This document shows, one piece after another, positions 25,405 to 34,557 of a stretch of DNA of 64,000 bases. The translations under genes and the position numbers were made by a program. The DNA comes from Pseudoalteromonas sp. R3 (lineage in GTDB: Bacteria; Pseudomonadota; Gammaproteobacteria; Enterobacterales; Alteromonadaceae): NCBI RefSeq assembly GCF_004014715.1, contig NZ_CP034835.1, forward strand, positions 496,001 through 560,000. The letters run 5' to 3'. Within the stretch, counting starts at the first letter, position 1. Each line of letters starts with the position of its first letter. A model generated the notes under the pieces. That model made no database searches. It worked only from the letters and a program-made list of their open reading frames with translations, and was not told the origin of the DNA.

Positions 25405-27996
25405 ATGAAAAATCAGGGCTCAAAGGTAAATACCAGTTATCTGAAATCTAGTTATCTGGCGGTTTGTGTAGCGACAGCATTATCTGGTATGTCGTTTGGT
25501 GCAGTGGCTGAACAGCAGGAAGGCGCAAATAAGGAAATTGAAACAATAGAAGTCAGAGGGATCCGACGCAGTCTGACCGAGGCGCTCAATACTAAGCGCT
25601 TTGCAAACTCTGTTGTTGACTCAATTTCGGCCGAAGACATAGGTAAGTTTCCGGATAAAAATATCGGTGATGCAATGCAGCGGATCCCTGGTGTGACTGT
25701 GGTCAGAACCTTTGGTGAAGTGAGCGGCGTAACGGTTCGTGGTACAGCACCGGAACACAGCATGGTGCTTTTGAATGGTCAGAATGTTGCCAGCGTAGGC
25801 TGGTTTGACCTGGGTGGTATGAACCGCAGCTTTAACTTTGAAATGTTAGCTGCAGAGCAGATCTCGGGCATGGATGTCTACAAATCTGTTGAATCTGATA
25901 TCAACGAAGGGGCGATGGGGGGAACGGTCAACCTGAAGACGCGCAAGCCGCTCGATATGGACTCAGGCACTGTTTTTGCGTCGGTAGAAAATGCCTACCA
26001 TAGCAATGCTGAAGACTGGTCTCCTGCTTACTCAGGCCTGGCAAGCTGGAAAAATGAGCAAGAAAACTTCGGTATTTTAGTTGCTTACTCAAATGAAGAG
26101 TCAAAAGTATACCGTGAAACTTTATCGACATTCGGGCCTCCTGGTGCAACTGAACTGGAAGACAGCAATGGCGTGATGAGGAAAACCTCTTGTTGTGCAG
26201 CCTCAATTTTGTTTGATGAAGACAGAGAGCGCAGCAGTAGTCAGATCAGCGTACAGTACGCACCAAGCGAAGCGCTGACCCTGAGCCTGGATTACAACCT
26301 GTTTGAACTGGAAAATAACCATATTAACTCTGCATTATTCACCATTATGGGTTATGGCACATTGCAAGGGGATTCTGTCAGAGTCAATGAACAGGGGATT
26401 GTTACCGGGGCAACCGTCACCGCATCTGGTCCGGGCAACGCGCCTTTGTTCAACAACACGGTGTTGCGTACCCCGAAAATGGAATCGGATGTGGTGAACT
26501 TTACGGCCAACTATCAGGCTGAAGCCTGGTCTGCGGATTTCGTCCTTGGTAAATCCACCGCAGAAGGCCGAATTGGCCAGACAAGTACCTGGTGGGGTGA
26601 TATCTCAGAACGTGCTAACTCAGGTTTCTCGTACGATGTCAGTGGTCCGCTGGAGTTAATCCCGGTAAATTCCGATTATATGAGCAGTCATGAGAATTTT
26701 GAGCTGTTCCATGAGTACACGTATATCAACTACGAGCGTGATCATGAAATTGACTATTTCCAGGCCGACTTTACCTTTGAACTGGACTCGCCGGTAATGA
26801 CGTCTATTCAAGCCGGAGTGAAATTCCAAGAACAGGTCTTCTCATATCAGGAAAACAACCAGGACTTGAGTGTTGATACAATCCGTGCAGGCGGCGAGCG
26901 ACTGACGCTTGGTGACTTCAACGGTGGCTTTGTCTCTGGCCTGCACAGTGCCGAAGGGCGTGCTGGTAGTTTGTCGGCTTTCCCTATTGGAACGCGTGGA
27001 CTTTGGGATTACGCCCGCAACAATGCGCCGGGCACGGTGACGGTTAAAGATGCTTTCTCCATTGAAGAAGACATTGCTGCTGCGTATGTTAAAGCCAATT
27101 TCTCGGGAGAGGGTTTCCGCGGTAACTTAGGCCTGCGGGTGGTGGAAACTGACATTCTTTCTAAAGGCGAAATCAATGGCGTTAAAGGGGAAGTGGATAA
27201 AACCTATACCAACTACCTGCCTAGCCTGAACCTGGCTGTGGATCTCAGTGAAGACATGATCTTCCGTTTTGCCGCCGGTTCAACGGTGTCTCGTCCTGAC
27301 TATGATGATATGAAAGTGGCAGACATCATTTCTGAGAGCTTTAAAACAGCCAATGTCGGTAGTCCGGATCTGGATCCTTATAAGTCGGATCAATACGACA
27401 TGGGCGTTGAGTGGTACTTTAACCCATCGTCTTTACTCGGTGCCACCTTGTTTGTGAAGAATATCAGTGACTATATTGAGCAAACAACGGTTGCAGAGGA
27501 TTATCCCGGATGTGGTGCAGGCTGTCTGGTAACACGTTCGCGAAACGTTGGAACCGCCGATGTTCGTGGTATTGAATTACAGTATCAACACGACTTTGAG
27601 AATGGTTTTGGGGTACAGGCAAACTACACTTACACCGACAGCAGTCGCACCGACTCAACCGGTAAAGAAGTGCCGATTGAAGAGGTATCACAAAACTCCT
27701 ACAACCTTTCAGGTTTCTACGAGAATGAACTGTTCAGTGTGCGCCTGGCCTATAACTATCGTGATAACTGGGTCCGTCAGTACAACGGCAGTGGACTGGA
27801 CAGCCTGAATGACGCCTACGATCAGGTCGACGCATCAGTGGTGTGGCATGTGACAGAGAATATCGATGTGTCGCTTGAAGCCATTAACTTGTTTAACGAA
27901 GCTCTGGTACTCAGACAACCCACCGCCGGTAACATAGTACACGCTGTGGATGAGTTTGGTACGCGTTACTTTGTGGGGGCAAGCGTGCGCTTCTAA
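25405..27996 (+). CDS. TonB-dependent receptor (carbohydrate-type)
   Basis: This 863-residue outer-membrane receptor should take up an oligosaccharide using TonB energy. It has a signal peptide (cleavage near AVA/EQQ), a TonB-box-like segment IETIEVRGIRRSL at about residues 45-57, and a plug domain with DIGKFPDKNIGDAMQRIPGV, which is typical of carbohydrate receptors of marine Alteromonadales and Xanthomonads. The barrel ends in an aromatic residue (ASVRF). GGGGAGAAGAGC precedes the ATG. It follows the GH3 gene and a ROK-type dyad, so it likely imports the glycan digested by that enzyme. It is distinct from the later btuB. Confidence 0.93.
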   Translation: MKNQGSKVNTSYLKSSYLAVCVATALSGMSFGAVAEQQEGANKEIETIEVRGIRRSLTEALNTKRFANSVVDSISAEDIGKFPDKNIGDAMQRIPGVTVVRTFGEVSGVTVRGTAPEHSMVLLNGQNVASVGWFDLGGMNRSFNFEMLAAEQISGMDVYKSVESDINEGAMGGTVNLKTRKPLDMDSGTVFASVENAYHSNAEDWSPAYSGLASWKNEQENFGILVAYSNEESKVYRETLSTFGPPGATELEDSNGVMRKTSCCAASILFDEDRERSSSQISVQYAPSEALTLSLDYNLFELENNHINSALFTIMGYGTLQGDSVRVNEQGIVTGATVTASGPGNAPLFNNTVLRTPKMESDVVNFTANYQAEAWSADFVLGKSTAEGRIGQTSTWWGDISERANSGFSYDVSGPLELIPVNSDYMSSHENFELFHEYTYINYERDHEIDYFQADFTFELDSPVMTSIQAGVKFQEQVFSYQENNQDLSVDTIRAGGERLTLGDFNGGFVSGLHSAEGRAGSLSAFPIGTRGLWDYARNNAPGTVTVKDAFSIEEDIAAAYVKANFSGEGFRGNLGLRVVETDILSKGEINGVKGEVDKTYTNYLPSLNLAVDLSEDMIFRFAAGSTVSRPDYDDMKVADIISESFKTANVGSPDLDPYKSDQYDMGVEWYFNPSSLLGATLFVKNISDYIEQTTVAEDYPGCGAGCLVTRSRNVGTADVRGIELQYQHDFENGFGVQANYTYTDSSRTDSTGKEVPIEEVSQNSYNLSGFYENELFSVRLAYNYRDNWVRQYNGSGLDSLNDAYDQVDASVVWHVTENIDVSLEAINLFNEALVLRQPTAGNIVHAVDEFGTRYFVGASVRF

Positions 27997-28536
27997 CCCT
28001 CAGTTTCCGGATAGCAACCTAAGCTGTCCGGTGTTTGAATAAGGGAGGTGCCCGCTTCCCTTAGGTCAGTTTGGTTTTAACTGGCTGATCCGCGCGTAAC
28101 CTGGCAAGGAAGACTGCACAGGTGCGCGGATAAGGGTGCAAACCTGATATTTCCGGTTTCTTTGCCGGACAGGTTTTGTATACCCGCACTTCTACTCGGT
28201 TAAGGCAAGTTTGCCCGGCTTGCCTTATTTCTCGCCTGTTTATGATTGATTTTATAGCTGAAATCTTATTGCAATAAATTTTGTAAAAACATTTGACTTA
28301 TTATTTGGTGAGCGCTAGCTTGTATATTAGTTGAGCAAATAGAAATGCCTATTTTGCACATTAAGCAAGACAGGCTTGCTCACTGCCTCAGTGATATTAG
28401 CCCGCAATAGATAATTAATGCGGATTTATTGGTAGGCGGCTTGGGTTGGGTCGCGGTTGTTCATTAAAATTGTTGCTCTAATCGGGTTGATGTTACTGGG
28501 TTTGTTTCGATTAAAAAAATAATGAGGAAACACCTA
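27997..28536. other. Gene-free stretch after the receptor, with hairpins
   Basis: About 540 bases hold no convincing gene. Two stem-loops are visible: TAAGGGA/TCCCTTA at 28040-28063 and the stronger TAAGGCAAG/CTTGCCTTA at 28201-28227. Nearer the next gene, TTGACT (28293) may form part of its promoter. No repeat family was recognised. Confidence 0.5.
28201..28230 (+). terminator. Candidate terminator downstream of the receptor gene
   Basis: A 9-bp perfect stem (TAAGGCAAG with CTTGCCTTA) around a 9-base loop is followed by TTTCTC. It lies 205 bases after the receptor stop codon, which is far for a terminator. A shorter stem at 28040 is an alternative. Confidence 0.45.
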
Positions 28537-30711
28537 ATGAAATTGAAAATGACAGGATGTGCAGCCGCCGTGATCTTAAGTTGTTCCGCGTCAGCGGGAA
28601 CGGGCGTACAGGATTTTTTGGACAGCTTAAGAAACTTCGAGTCGGGTATTAACCCTGCTCTGGCAGACTTTTACCTGGAGAATCTCAATAACCCAGTTTA
28701 CAAGTATGCCAAAGTCTCTGCACCGGGTCGTATGGTGCGAGACTGCTCTACCGGGAGCATGATCCCTGAAGATACCACCATCAATCAGTTCTTCACTAAG
28801 TTGGGTATTGACGGGATCTATAACTCACAAACCCCGTATAGCGCTGAGATGTTTAAAACCATGCAATATAACTCCATGAATGCCTGGGGGTTTGTGGGTT
28901 ATCAGTTGGGTGAAGCCGTTCTGATTGATGCGGGTTACTATAGCCCGAAAGTGGTGACGATTGATGGCAAAGAGTACGACAGCTTCTACGTGTTTGTGGA
29001 AGACAGTACCTGGATTGGCTGTAAAACCGAGGCCCTGGTTGAGATTGTCGGCTCCGGTGGTAACCAGATCCAAGCGACAGATGTAAACCGCTGGGAAGGT
29101 ACCTTTGTCGGTAAGAATGGTGTCAACTCGTTTGCTGATCTACTGATCCCGGATAATCAGGAACTGGTGATGCGCGATGCCATGCGGTTTAACTATGGCG
29201 TGATGACGCAGTTGCTGACCGATGCCAACATGACCTGGGAGCAGGCGCTGGCGAAGAGCTGGCCGGGCAAAGACGACAATGGTGATCCAATTACAGTACA
29301 GGCGACCATGTCGGGTTTATTGGCTGCGGCTCACTTACGTGGCGCCTGGGGTACAGCACGATTGCTGACCAAGGATGAGATCACCTGTGATGAACTGGGT
29401 ACCTGTATCACTAAGTATGTACACAAGTTTGGTGGTTACAATACTATCTTCGATACGCCAGCGGATGACGTGATTGAAGGGTCAAAATACGATGAGAAGC
29501 TGTCTGCGGGCTGGGGTAACGATTTAGTGCTGCCCGGTGGTGGTGCCGATGTCATTGAGCTGCACGAGCAAAGCGGTTCAGTGACCACAGTACGTGACTT
29601 TACTGTTGGCGAAGATCGCATCATCCTGCGTGACTGGCAAACAGCTGCACCACTGAGTAACCTGTCTGTGTCAGATGTACCTGCAGGTGTTGAATTAGCG
29701 TTTGCCGGTCAGCGTGTGGTACTCGAAGGCGTGTCGGCTGCGGCTGTGAACGTCAATACCGAAGCGGTGATTGCCCAGTCTGACATTTATGAAATTGCCT
29801 GGTCAGGCAAGCAAACTGTGACCGGCTTTAATCCGCAGCTGGATAAGATCCGTGGTACTGCAGGTATTGGCTTTAAGCACCTGAAAGCGTATGAAACAGA
29901 TACGGCGTTGGTCGTCGGCGTACAGGCTAAAGATGGTGGTATTTACAGCTCGGTTGAGCTGGTAGGTCTTACGATTGCTGATCTGACGCCTGAGATGTTT
30001 GATAACGTGACCGGTGGTTATGACCGCCTGGGCTTTATCGTACCTCTGAACAGCCAAAACTGGGGCTGGAACATGGCGCTGACTGTGAACAGTTTTGACC
30101 CGGCCAAAACCGTGATCAGCATGCCGCTGTTCAACTACAGCTTCTCCATGCTTATCCTGACGCAGGAAGGGGCGGATACGGTGATCACGCTGGACGAAAC
30201 GGCCTCAAAAGGCGATCAGAAACGTCTGGTTCTGAAAAACACCGATGTGAATAGCCTCAGCGCGGCCAACTTCGATTTTGTCTCAGGTAACTTTACCGAT
30301 GCGACGATTGATGTACCGGTATTCTATGACATCACGGCCACCGTGGTGGGCACCGGTGGTAGCATTTCACCAACCCCGGATGCAAACGGCGTGATCAGTG
30401 CCAAAGGCAACACCGACTTTACGCTGACCTTTGTACCAGACAGCGGCTATCGCGTTGCCACACTGAAAGTCGATGGCGTGAGCGTGACAGCGCAGTCAAG
30501 CTACACCTTCCCGGCACTAGCTGCGGCACACAGCGTGCAGGTCACCTTTGAACCAGGCAATGCCTGCCCGGCACCATGGAATGCAGCTGACGTCTATACG
30601 GCGGGCGATCAGGTGACCTTTGAAGGCAAAACCTATGAAGCTAAATGGTGGACGCAGGGTAACAACCCAGCCTCACTAGGCCCATGGAAAGAAGTTGCCA
30701 ATTGTCAGTAA
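28537..30711 (+). CDS. Secreted protein with RTX-like segment and C-terminal chitin-binding domain
   Basis: This product of about 724 residues has a signal peptide (MKLKMTGCAAAVILSCSASA). An unrecognised N-terminal domain of about 280 residues comes first, with FESGINPALADFYLENL. Next is a Gly/Asp RTX-like calcium segment (DDVIEGSKYDEKLSAGWGND), then beta-rich repeats and a Bacterial-Ig-like segment. The last 45 residues are a CBM5/12-type chitin-binding module (VYTAGDQVTFEGKTYEAKWW). The start is ATG 28537, with AGGAAA six bases before it, not the ATG at 28522. The N-terminal domain could be a hydrolase, but no catalytic motif is certain. It may help degrade or adhere to chitin, matching the nearby GH3 enzyme. 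Confidence 0.75.
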   Translation: MKLKMTGCAAAVILSCSASAGTGVQDFLDSLRNFESGINPALADFYLENLNNPVYKYAKVSAPGRMVRDCSTGSMIPEDTTINQFFTKLGIDGIYNSQTPYSAEMFKTMQYNSMNAWGFVGYQLGEAVLIDAGYYSPKVVTIDGKEYDSFYVFVEDSTWIGCKTEALVEIVGSGGNQIQATDVNRWEGTFVGKNGVNSFADLLIPDNQELVMRDAMRFNYGVMTQLLTDANMTWEQALAKSWPGKDDNGDPITVQATMSGLLAAAHLRGAWGTARLLTKDEITCDELGTCITKYVHKFGGYNTIFDTPADDVIEGSKYDEKLSAGWGNDLVLPGGGADVIELHEQSGSVTTVRDFTVGEDRIILRDWQTAAPLSNLSVSDVPAGVELAFAGQRVVLEGVSAAAVNVNTEAVIAQSDIYEIAWSGKQTVTGFNPQLDKIRGTAGIGFKHLKAYETDTALVVGVQAKDGGIYSSVELVGLTIADLTPEMFDNVTGGYDRLGFIVPLNSQNWGWNMALTVNSFDPAKTVISMPLFNYSFSMLILTQEGADTVITLDETASKGDQKRLVLKNTDVNSLSAANFDFVSGNFTDATIDVPVFYDITATVVGTGGSISPTPDANGVISAKGNTDFTLTFVPDSGYRVATLKVDGVSVTAQSSYTFPALAAAHSVQVTFEPGNACPAPWNAADVYTAGDQVTFEGKTYEAKWWTQGNNPASLGPWKEVANCQ

Positions 30712-30732
30712 TGACGCAATTTGATTAAGGAC

Positions 30733-30767
30733 AAGCCATGGCCTGCGTAAGCAGCCATGGCTTTTTT
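30733..30767 (+). terminator. Rho-independent terminator after the chitin-binding protein
   Basis: The stem AAGCCATGGC pairs with GCCATGGCTT around an 11-base loop and continues into a run of T, 21 bases after the stop codon. Confidence 0.85.
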
Positions 30768-30887
30768 GATCTGTGTGGTGCCAGGTTACAACGAATCTGG
30801 CTGGGGCTGCCATCTCGTGAAGCGCTGTGGTGATTAGCCACTTCTGCCAGTTGCAAAAGAAGGTTATAAGGAGAAAAAAGAGGGAGA

Positions 30888-30918
30888 TAAAAACGCCATG
30901 GCGAACTTACCATGGCGT
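30888..30918 (-). terminator. Terminator of fbp
   Basis: Read on the minus strand, the stem ACGCCATGG pairs with CCATGGCGT around an 8-base loop and ends in TTTTTATC, 27 bases after the fbp stop codon. Confidence 0.75.
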
Positions 30919-30944
30919 ATATAGCGTGCAGTTAGATAAGGGTG

Positions 30945-31913
30945 TTACTTATGATACCCAAGACACGCTTCGACTTCGTTTTTCGAGCCTAAGATCACCG
31001 CTACGCGCTGGTGGATATGTTCCGGGTCGATATCCAGAATGCGTTGCTCACCGGTGTGGGCCAGGCCGCCGGCTTGCTCTACCAGCATGGCCATCGGGTT
31101 GGCTTCGTACATCAGGCGCAGCTTGTATGGCTTTTCCGGGTTTTTGGTGTCGGCCGGATAGGTAAACAGGCCGCCGCGGCATAGCACGCGGTGTACGTCA
31201 CCCACCATGGCAGCAATCCAACGCATGTTGAAGTTTTTACCGCGCGGGCCGGTGTCACCTGCCAGCAGGTCATTGATGTAGTTTTGCATGGCCGGTTGCC
31301 AGTGACGCTGATTGGAGGCGTTGATGGCAAACTCTTTGGTGTCTTCCGGTACTTTGGCAAATTCTTCGGTCAGCAGGAAACTGCCGTGGGTTTTGTCCAA
31401 CGTGAAGATACGGGTGCCTTTACCTGTGGTCAGTGCCAGCGTGGTGCACGGGCCGTATAGTACGTAGCCTGCGGCAATCTGCTTATGACCTGGCTGCATA
31501 AAGATAGCAGGATCGGCTGGGTCGGCGTCTTCCGGAGCTTCCATAATAGAAAAGATGGTGCCTACCAGCGAATTGATATCAGTATTGGACGAGCCATCCA
31601 GCGGGTCGAACGCCACAATAAACTTAGCATCCGGGCTACCTGCTACCGTGCCTTCTTCTTCTTCCGAGGCAATGGCTTTTACATAGCCAGACTCCAGCAG
31701 AATGTCTTTAAGTAGCTGGTTAGACAGTACGTCGAGTTTCTTCTGAGTTTCGCCCTGAATGTTTTCATCCAGCGTTGAACCCAGCACGCCTGACAGCGCG
31801 CCCTGACCGACGCGGAAAGAGATTTCTTTACAGGCAGCCAGAATGGTTCTGATCAGTGAAACCAGTTCACGGGAACAGCCGTCTTCAATTAACACCGGTG
31901 GAAGTCTACGCAT
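30945..31913 (-). CDS. fbp: Fructose-1,6-bisphosphatase class I
   Basis: This 322-residue cytoplasmic enzyme removes a phosphate from fructose-1,6-bisphosphate in gluconeogenesis. The metal/phosphate site [11 protein letters not shown] is present, along with [24 protein letters not shown] and the C-terminal [15 protein letters not shown]. The length matches the family. It stands alone between two terminator-bounded units, with its 5' end near an inverted repeat shared with the protease gene. Confidence 0.96.
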   Translation of the reverse strand: MRRLPPVLIEDGCSRELVSLIRTILAACKEISFRVGQGALSGVLGSTLDENIQGETQKKLDVLSNQLLKDILLESGYVKAIASEEEEGTVAGSPDAKFIVAFDPLDGSSNTDINSLVGTIFSIMEAPEDADPADPAIFMQPGHKQIAAGYVLYGPCTTLALTTGKGTRIFTLDKTHGSFLLTEEFAKVPEDTKEFAINASNQRHWQPAMQNYINDLLAGDTGPRGKNFNMRWIAAMVGDVHRVLCRGGLFTYPADTKNPEKPYKLRLMYEANPMAMLVEQAGGLAHTGEQRILDIDPEHIHQRVAVILGSKNEVEACLGYHK

Positions 31914-32005
31914 AAATTTTAGTCCTGATAACGGTTATGTTGCAGCCCTGACAGAGTGAGAGAGCAGGCCACAAACAGCGCTGAATTTTGTCCTAAATAA
32001 CTGTA

Positions 32006-32031
32006 TTTTGTATACGATTTAATATACAAAA
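32006..32031. promoter_or_regulatory. Perfect inverted repeat between fbp and the protease gene
   Basis: TTTTGTATA and TATACAAAA form a perfect 9-bp dyad with an 8-base spacer. It lies in the 159-base space between divergent genes, 41 bases before the protease start. It has no T-tract and looks like a binding site for a dimeric regulator. The regulator is unknown. Confidence 0.45.
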
Positions 32032-32072
32032 GGGGTACCAGTCATCTAACCTCAAACAACAAAGATAAGAAA

Positions 32073-34499
32073 ATGCGAAAAACACGCTTTGCACCTCACA
32101 TGTTCTCGGCTTTGCTATTGGCTATGATACCCCAAGCGCACGCCGCAATTAAGTCTATTGATGAATTTACTGACAACTTCAACCATTTTCCCGGGTTCTA
32201 TGCGTTTTACAGCGACCCATCCAGTGGCAAGATTTATCTGGATGTAGACAAGCTATCACAGCCATTTTTGTTGCAGCACAGCTTGCCGTATGGCGTCGGC
32301 TCTAACGACATTGGATTAGACCGTGGTCAGCTGGGCAGTACTTACCTGGTGCAGTTCGAGCGCTTTGGTGACAAGGTGATGCTGCGTGCTCTGAATACCT
32401 ATTTTCGTGCCAGTGCCGACAATCCGGCAGAGCAGCAAAGCGTGAAAGAGGCGTTTGCCTCGAGCATTTTAAACGGCTTTAAGGTGGTGGCAGAAGATAA
32501 CGACAGCGTGCTGATTGACTACACCCCTTACTTATTATCGGACGTGCATGGCGTATCTCGTACCCTGGCGGCGCGCAAGCAGGGCAGTTACAGCCTGGAT
32601 GCCAGCCGCAGCGCGACCTATATGCCGCGCTCCAAAGCCTTTATGAAAAATACCGAGCTGGAAGCGGTGCTGACCTTTAAGGGCAGCAAGCCCGGTGAGT
32701 ATGTGAAGCAGGCTACGGCGAACCCGTATGCGGTCACTGTCCACCAGCACCACTCGCTGATTGAACTGCCGGATGATAACTATCAGCCACGTGCATTTCA
32801 TCCGCAGTCGGGTTACTGGAGCATAGAGCATAAGGACTACTCGGCGCCGCTGAGCGAGTCTATGTATGTACGTTATATCCCGCGCCACCGTTTAAACAAA
32901 AAAGACCCGACGGCAAAAGTATCTGAGCCGGTTGAGCCGATTGTGTATTACCTGGATCCGGGCGTACCGGAGCCGGTGAAAACCGCGTTGCTCGATGGCG
33001 CGCGCTGGTGGGATCAGGCTTTTGCCGCGGCGGGGTACAAAAATGCTTTCCAGGTTAAAGTGCTGCCGGAAAATGCTGACCCCATGGATATTCGTTACAA
33101 CGTGATCCAGTGGGTGCATCGTGCTACCCGCGGCTGGTCATATGGTGCATCGGTGATAGACCCGCGCACCGGTGAGATCATCAAAGGTCACGTCACCCTG
33201 GGCTCATTGCGGGTACGCCAGGATATTCTGATTGCCGAAGCCCTGGCCGCGCCATTTGTTAAAGGCGATGAGGTGACGGAGCGTTTGCATGCCATGGCGC
33301 TGGATCGCATTCGTCAGCTTAGTGCCCACGAAATTGGTCATACCCTGGGGATTGCTCATAACTTCTCGGCGTCGGTAAAAGAGCGCGCCTCTGTGATGGA
33401 TTATCCGCACCCGCTGGTAGGTATGAACGATCAGGGCGAACTGGACATCAGCAAAGGCTATGCCACCGGCATGGGTGAATGGGATACTCAGGTGATCAAA
33501 TATGGTTACAGCGATTTCACAGCGAGTGACGAAGCTCAGGCACTGGCCGCCATTCTTGCTGAGAATAAGAGCAAGGGGCTGGAGTTTATCTCGGATGCCG
33601 ATGCCCGCCCGAAAGGTGGCGCCCACCCGACTGCCCACCTGTGGGATAACGGTAACGATCCGGCTGCTGAGCTGACCCGGGTGCTGGATATTCGTCAAAA
33701 GGCGCTGGCCCGTTTTGGCCTGAATAACATCAAAACAGGTGAGGCTTTGTCTCAGCTGGAAGAAAAGCTGGTGCCGTTGTATTTATTCCATCGTTATCAG
33801 GTTGAATCAGCGGTAAAACTGATTGGCGGTATAGACTATGACTACGAAGTACGGGGGGCACACACGCCAAAAGGGGCACAGGTAGTTGGCAAAGCCAAGC
33901 AGCAGGCGGCATTGGCCGCATTACTGGATACTCTGGCACCTGAACAGTTGATGATCCCAGAGTCGGTATTAGCACTTATTCCACCCAAAGCCTATGGCGA
34001 GTATAAGACCCGGGAGAGCGTGAAAGGTCGCACGGGTTTGACGCTGGATGCCATGGCGTTGCCGGAAGTGGCGGCGCAGCATACTTTGAGCTTATTGCTG
34101 AACCCAGAGCGACTGAATCGCCTGGCACAACAGGGGGCGCGTAATCGTGGCAACCTCAGTAGTGACGACCTGCTGAACACGGTTTATCAGCATGTTTTCC
34201 AGCCCAAAGCACAGCCGGGTATGGCAACTAAGCTTGCGCAGCGAGTGCAGTTTCTAACGGCTTATCACCTGGCAACGCTTAGCAGCAGCGACAAGTTGGC
34301 ACCAGAAGTTCAGGCTCAGTCGCGTTTTTATCTTAACCAGCTGGTGGAGCAATATAGCAACGACTCTTTGTTTGGTGGCGCCAGTAAAGCGGATGCGTTT
34401 GAAACCTATCTGGCTGATCAGGTGGCACAGTATCTGAAAAGCGGCAAGTGGCCACAGGGCTTTAAAGCCTTGCCGATGCCACCGGGTTCGCCCATCTAA
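32073..34499 (+). CDS. Secreted zinc metalloprotease (metzincin; DUF5117/DUF4953-like)
   Basis: This 808-residue exported protease has a signal peptide (cleavage near AHA/AIK). A beta-rich N-terminal domain follows, and a metzincin active site sits at about residues 421-433: HEIGHTLGIAHNF, the HExxHxxGxxH zinc motif. A Met-turn follows in SVMDYP. The C-terminal ~300 residues are helical. Related proteins are annotated as zinc-dependent metalloproteases with DUF5117 and DUF4953 domains. It should act in the periplasm or outside the cell. A single gene with its own terminator. Confidence 0.88.
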   Translation: MRKTRFAPHMFSALLLAMIPQAHAAIKSIDEFTDNFNHFPGFYAFYSDPSSGKIYLDVDKLSQPFLLQHSLPYGVGSNDIGLDRGQLGSTYLVQFERFGDKVMLRALNTYFRASADNPAEQQSVKEAFASSILNGFKVVAEDNDSVLIDYTPYLLSDVHGVSRTLAARKQGSYSLDASRSATYMPRSKAFMKNTELEAVLTFKGSKPGEYVKQATANPYAVTVHQHHSLIELPDDNYQPRAFHPQSGYWSIEHKDYSAPLSESMYVRYIPRHRLNKKDPTAKVSEPVEPIVYYLDPGVPEPVKTALLDGARWWDQAFAAAGYKNAFQVKVLPENADPMDIRYNVIQWVHRATRGWSYGASVIDPRTGEIIKGHVTLGSLRVRQDILIAEALAAPFVKGDEVTERLHAMALDRIRQLSAHEIGHTLGIAHNFSASVKERASVMDYPHPLVGMNDQGELDISKGYATGMGEWDTQVIKYGYSDFTASDEAQALAAILAENKSKGLEFISDADARPKGGAHPTAHLWDNGNDPAAELTRVLDIRQKALARFGLNNIKTGEALSQLEEKLVPLYLFHRYQVESAVKLIGGIDYDYEVRGAHTPKGAQVVGKAKQQAALAALLDTLAPEQLMIPESVLALIPPKAYGEYKTRESVKGRTGLTLDAMALPEVAAQHTLSLLLNPERLNRLAQQGARNRGNLSSDDLLNTVYQHVFQPKAQPGMATKLAQRVQFLTAYHLATLSSSDKLAPEVQAQSRFYLNQLVEQYSNDSLFGGASKADAFETYLADQVAQYLKSGKWPQGFKALPMPPGSPI

Positions 34500-34512
34500 G
34501 CTTGTTTAAAAG

Positions 34513-34546
34513 AAAAACCGGACTGACGTCACTCCGGTTTTTTTAT
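34513..34546. terminator. Bidirectional terminator between convergent genes
   Basis: The stem AAAAACCGGA pairs with TCCGGTTTTT around a 10-base loop, with A-tract and T-tract flanks on both sides. It can end both the protease transcript and the minus-strand FAD dehydrogenase operon. Confidence 0.85.
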
Positions 34547-34557
34547 GCCCGCTCAGT

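Noticed and set aside
27548..27808. An 86-codon frame inside the TonB-dependent receptor
   Set aside because: It is a shadow of the receptor gene in another frame and has no independent support.
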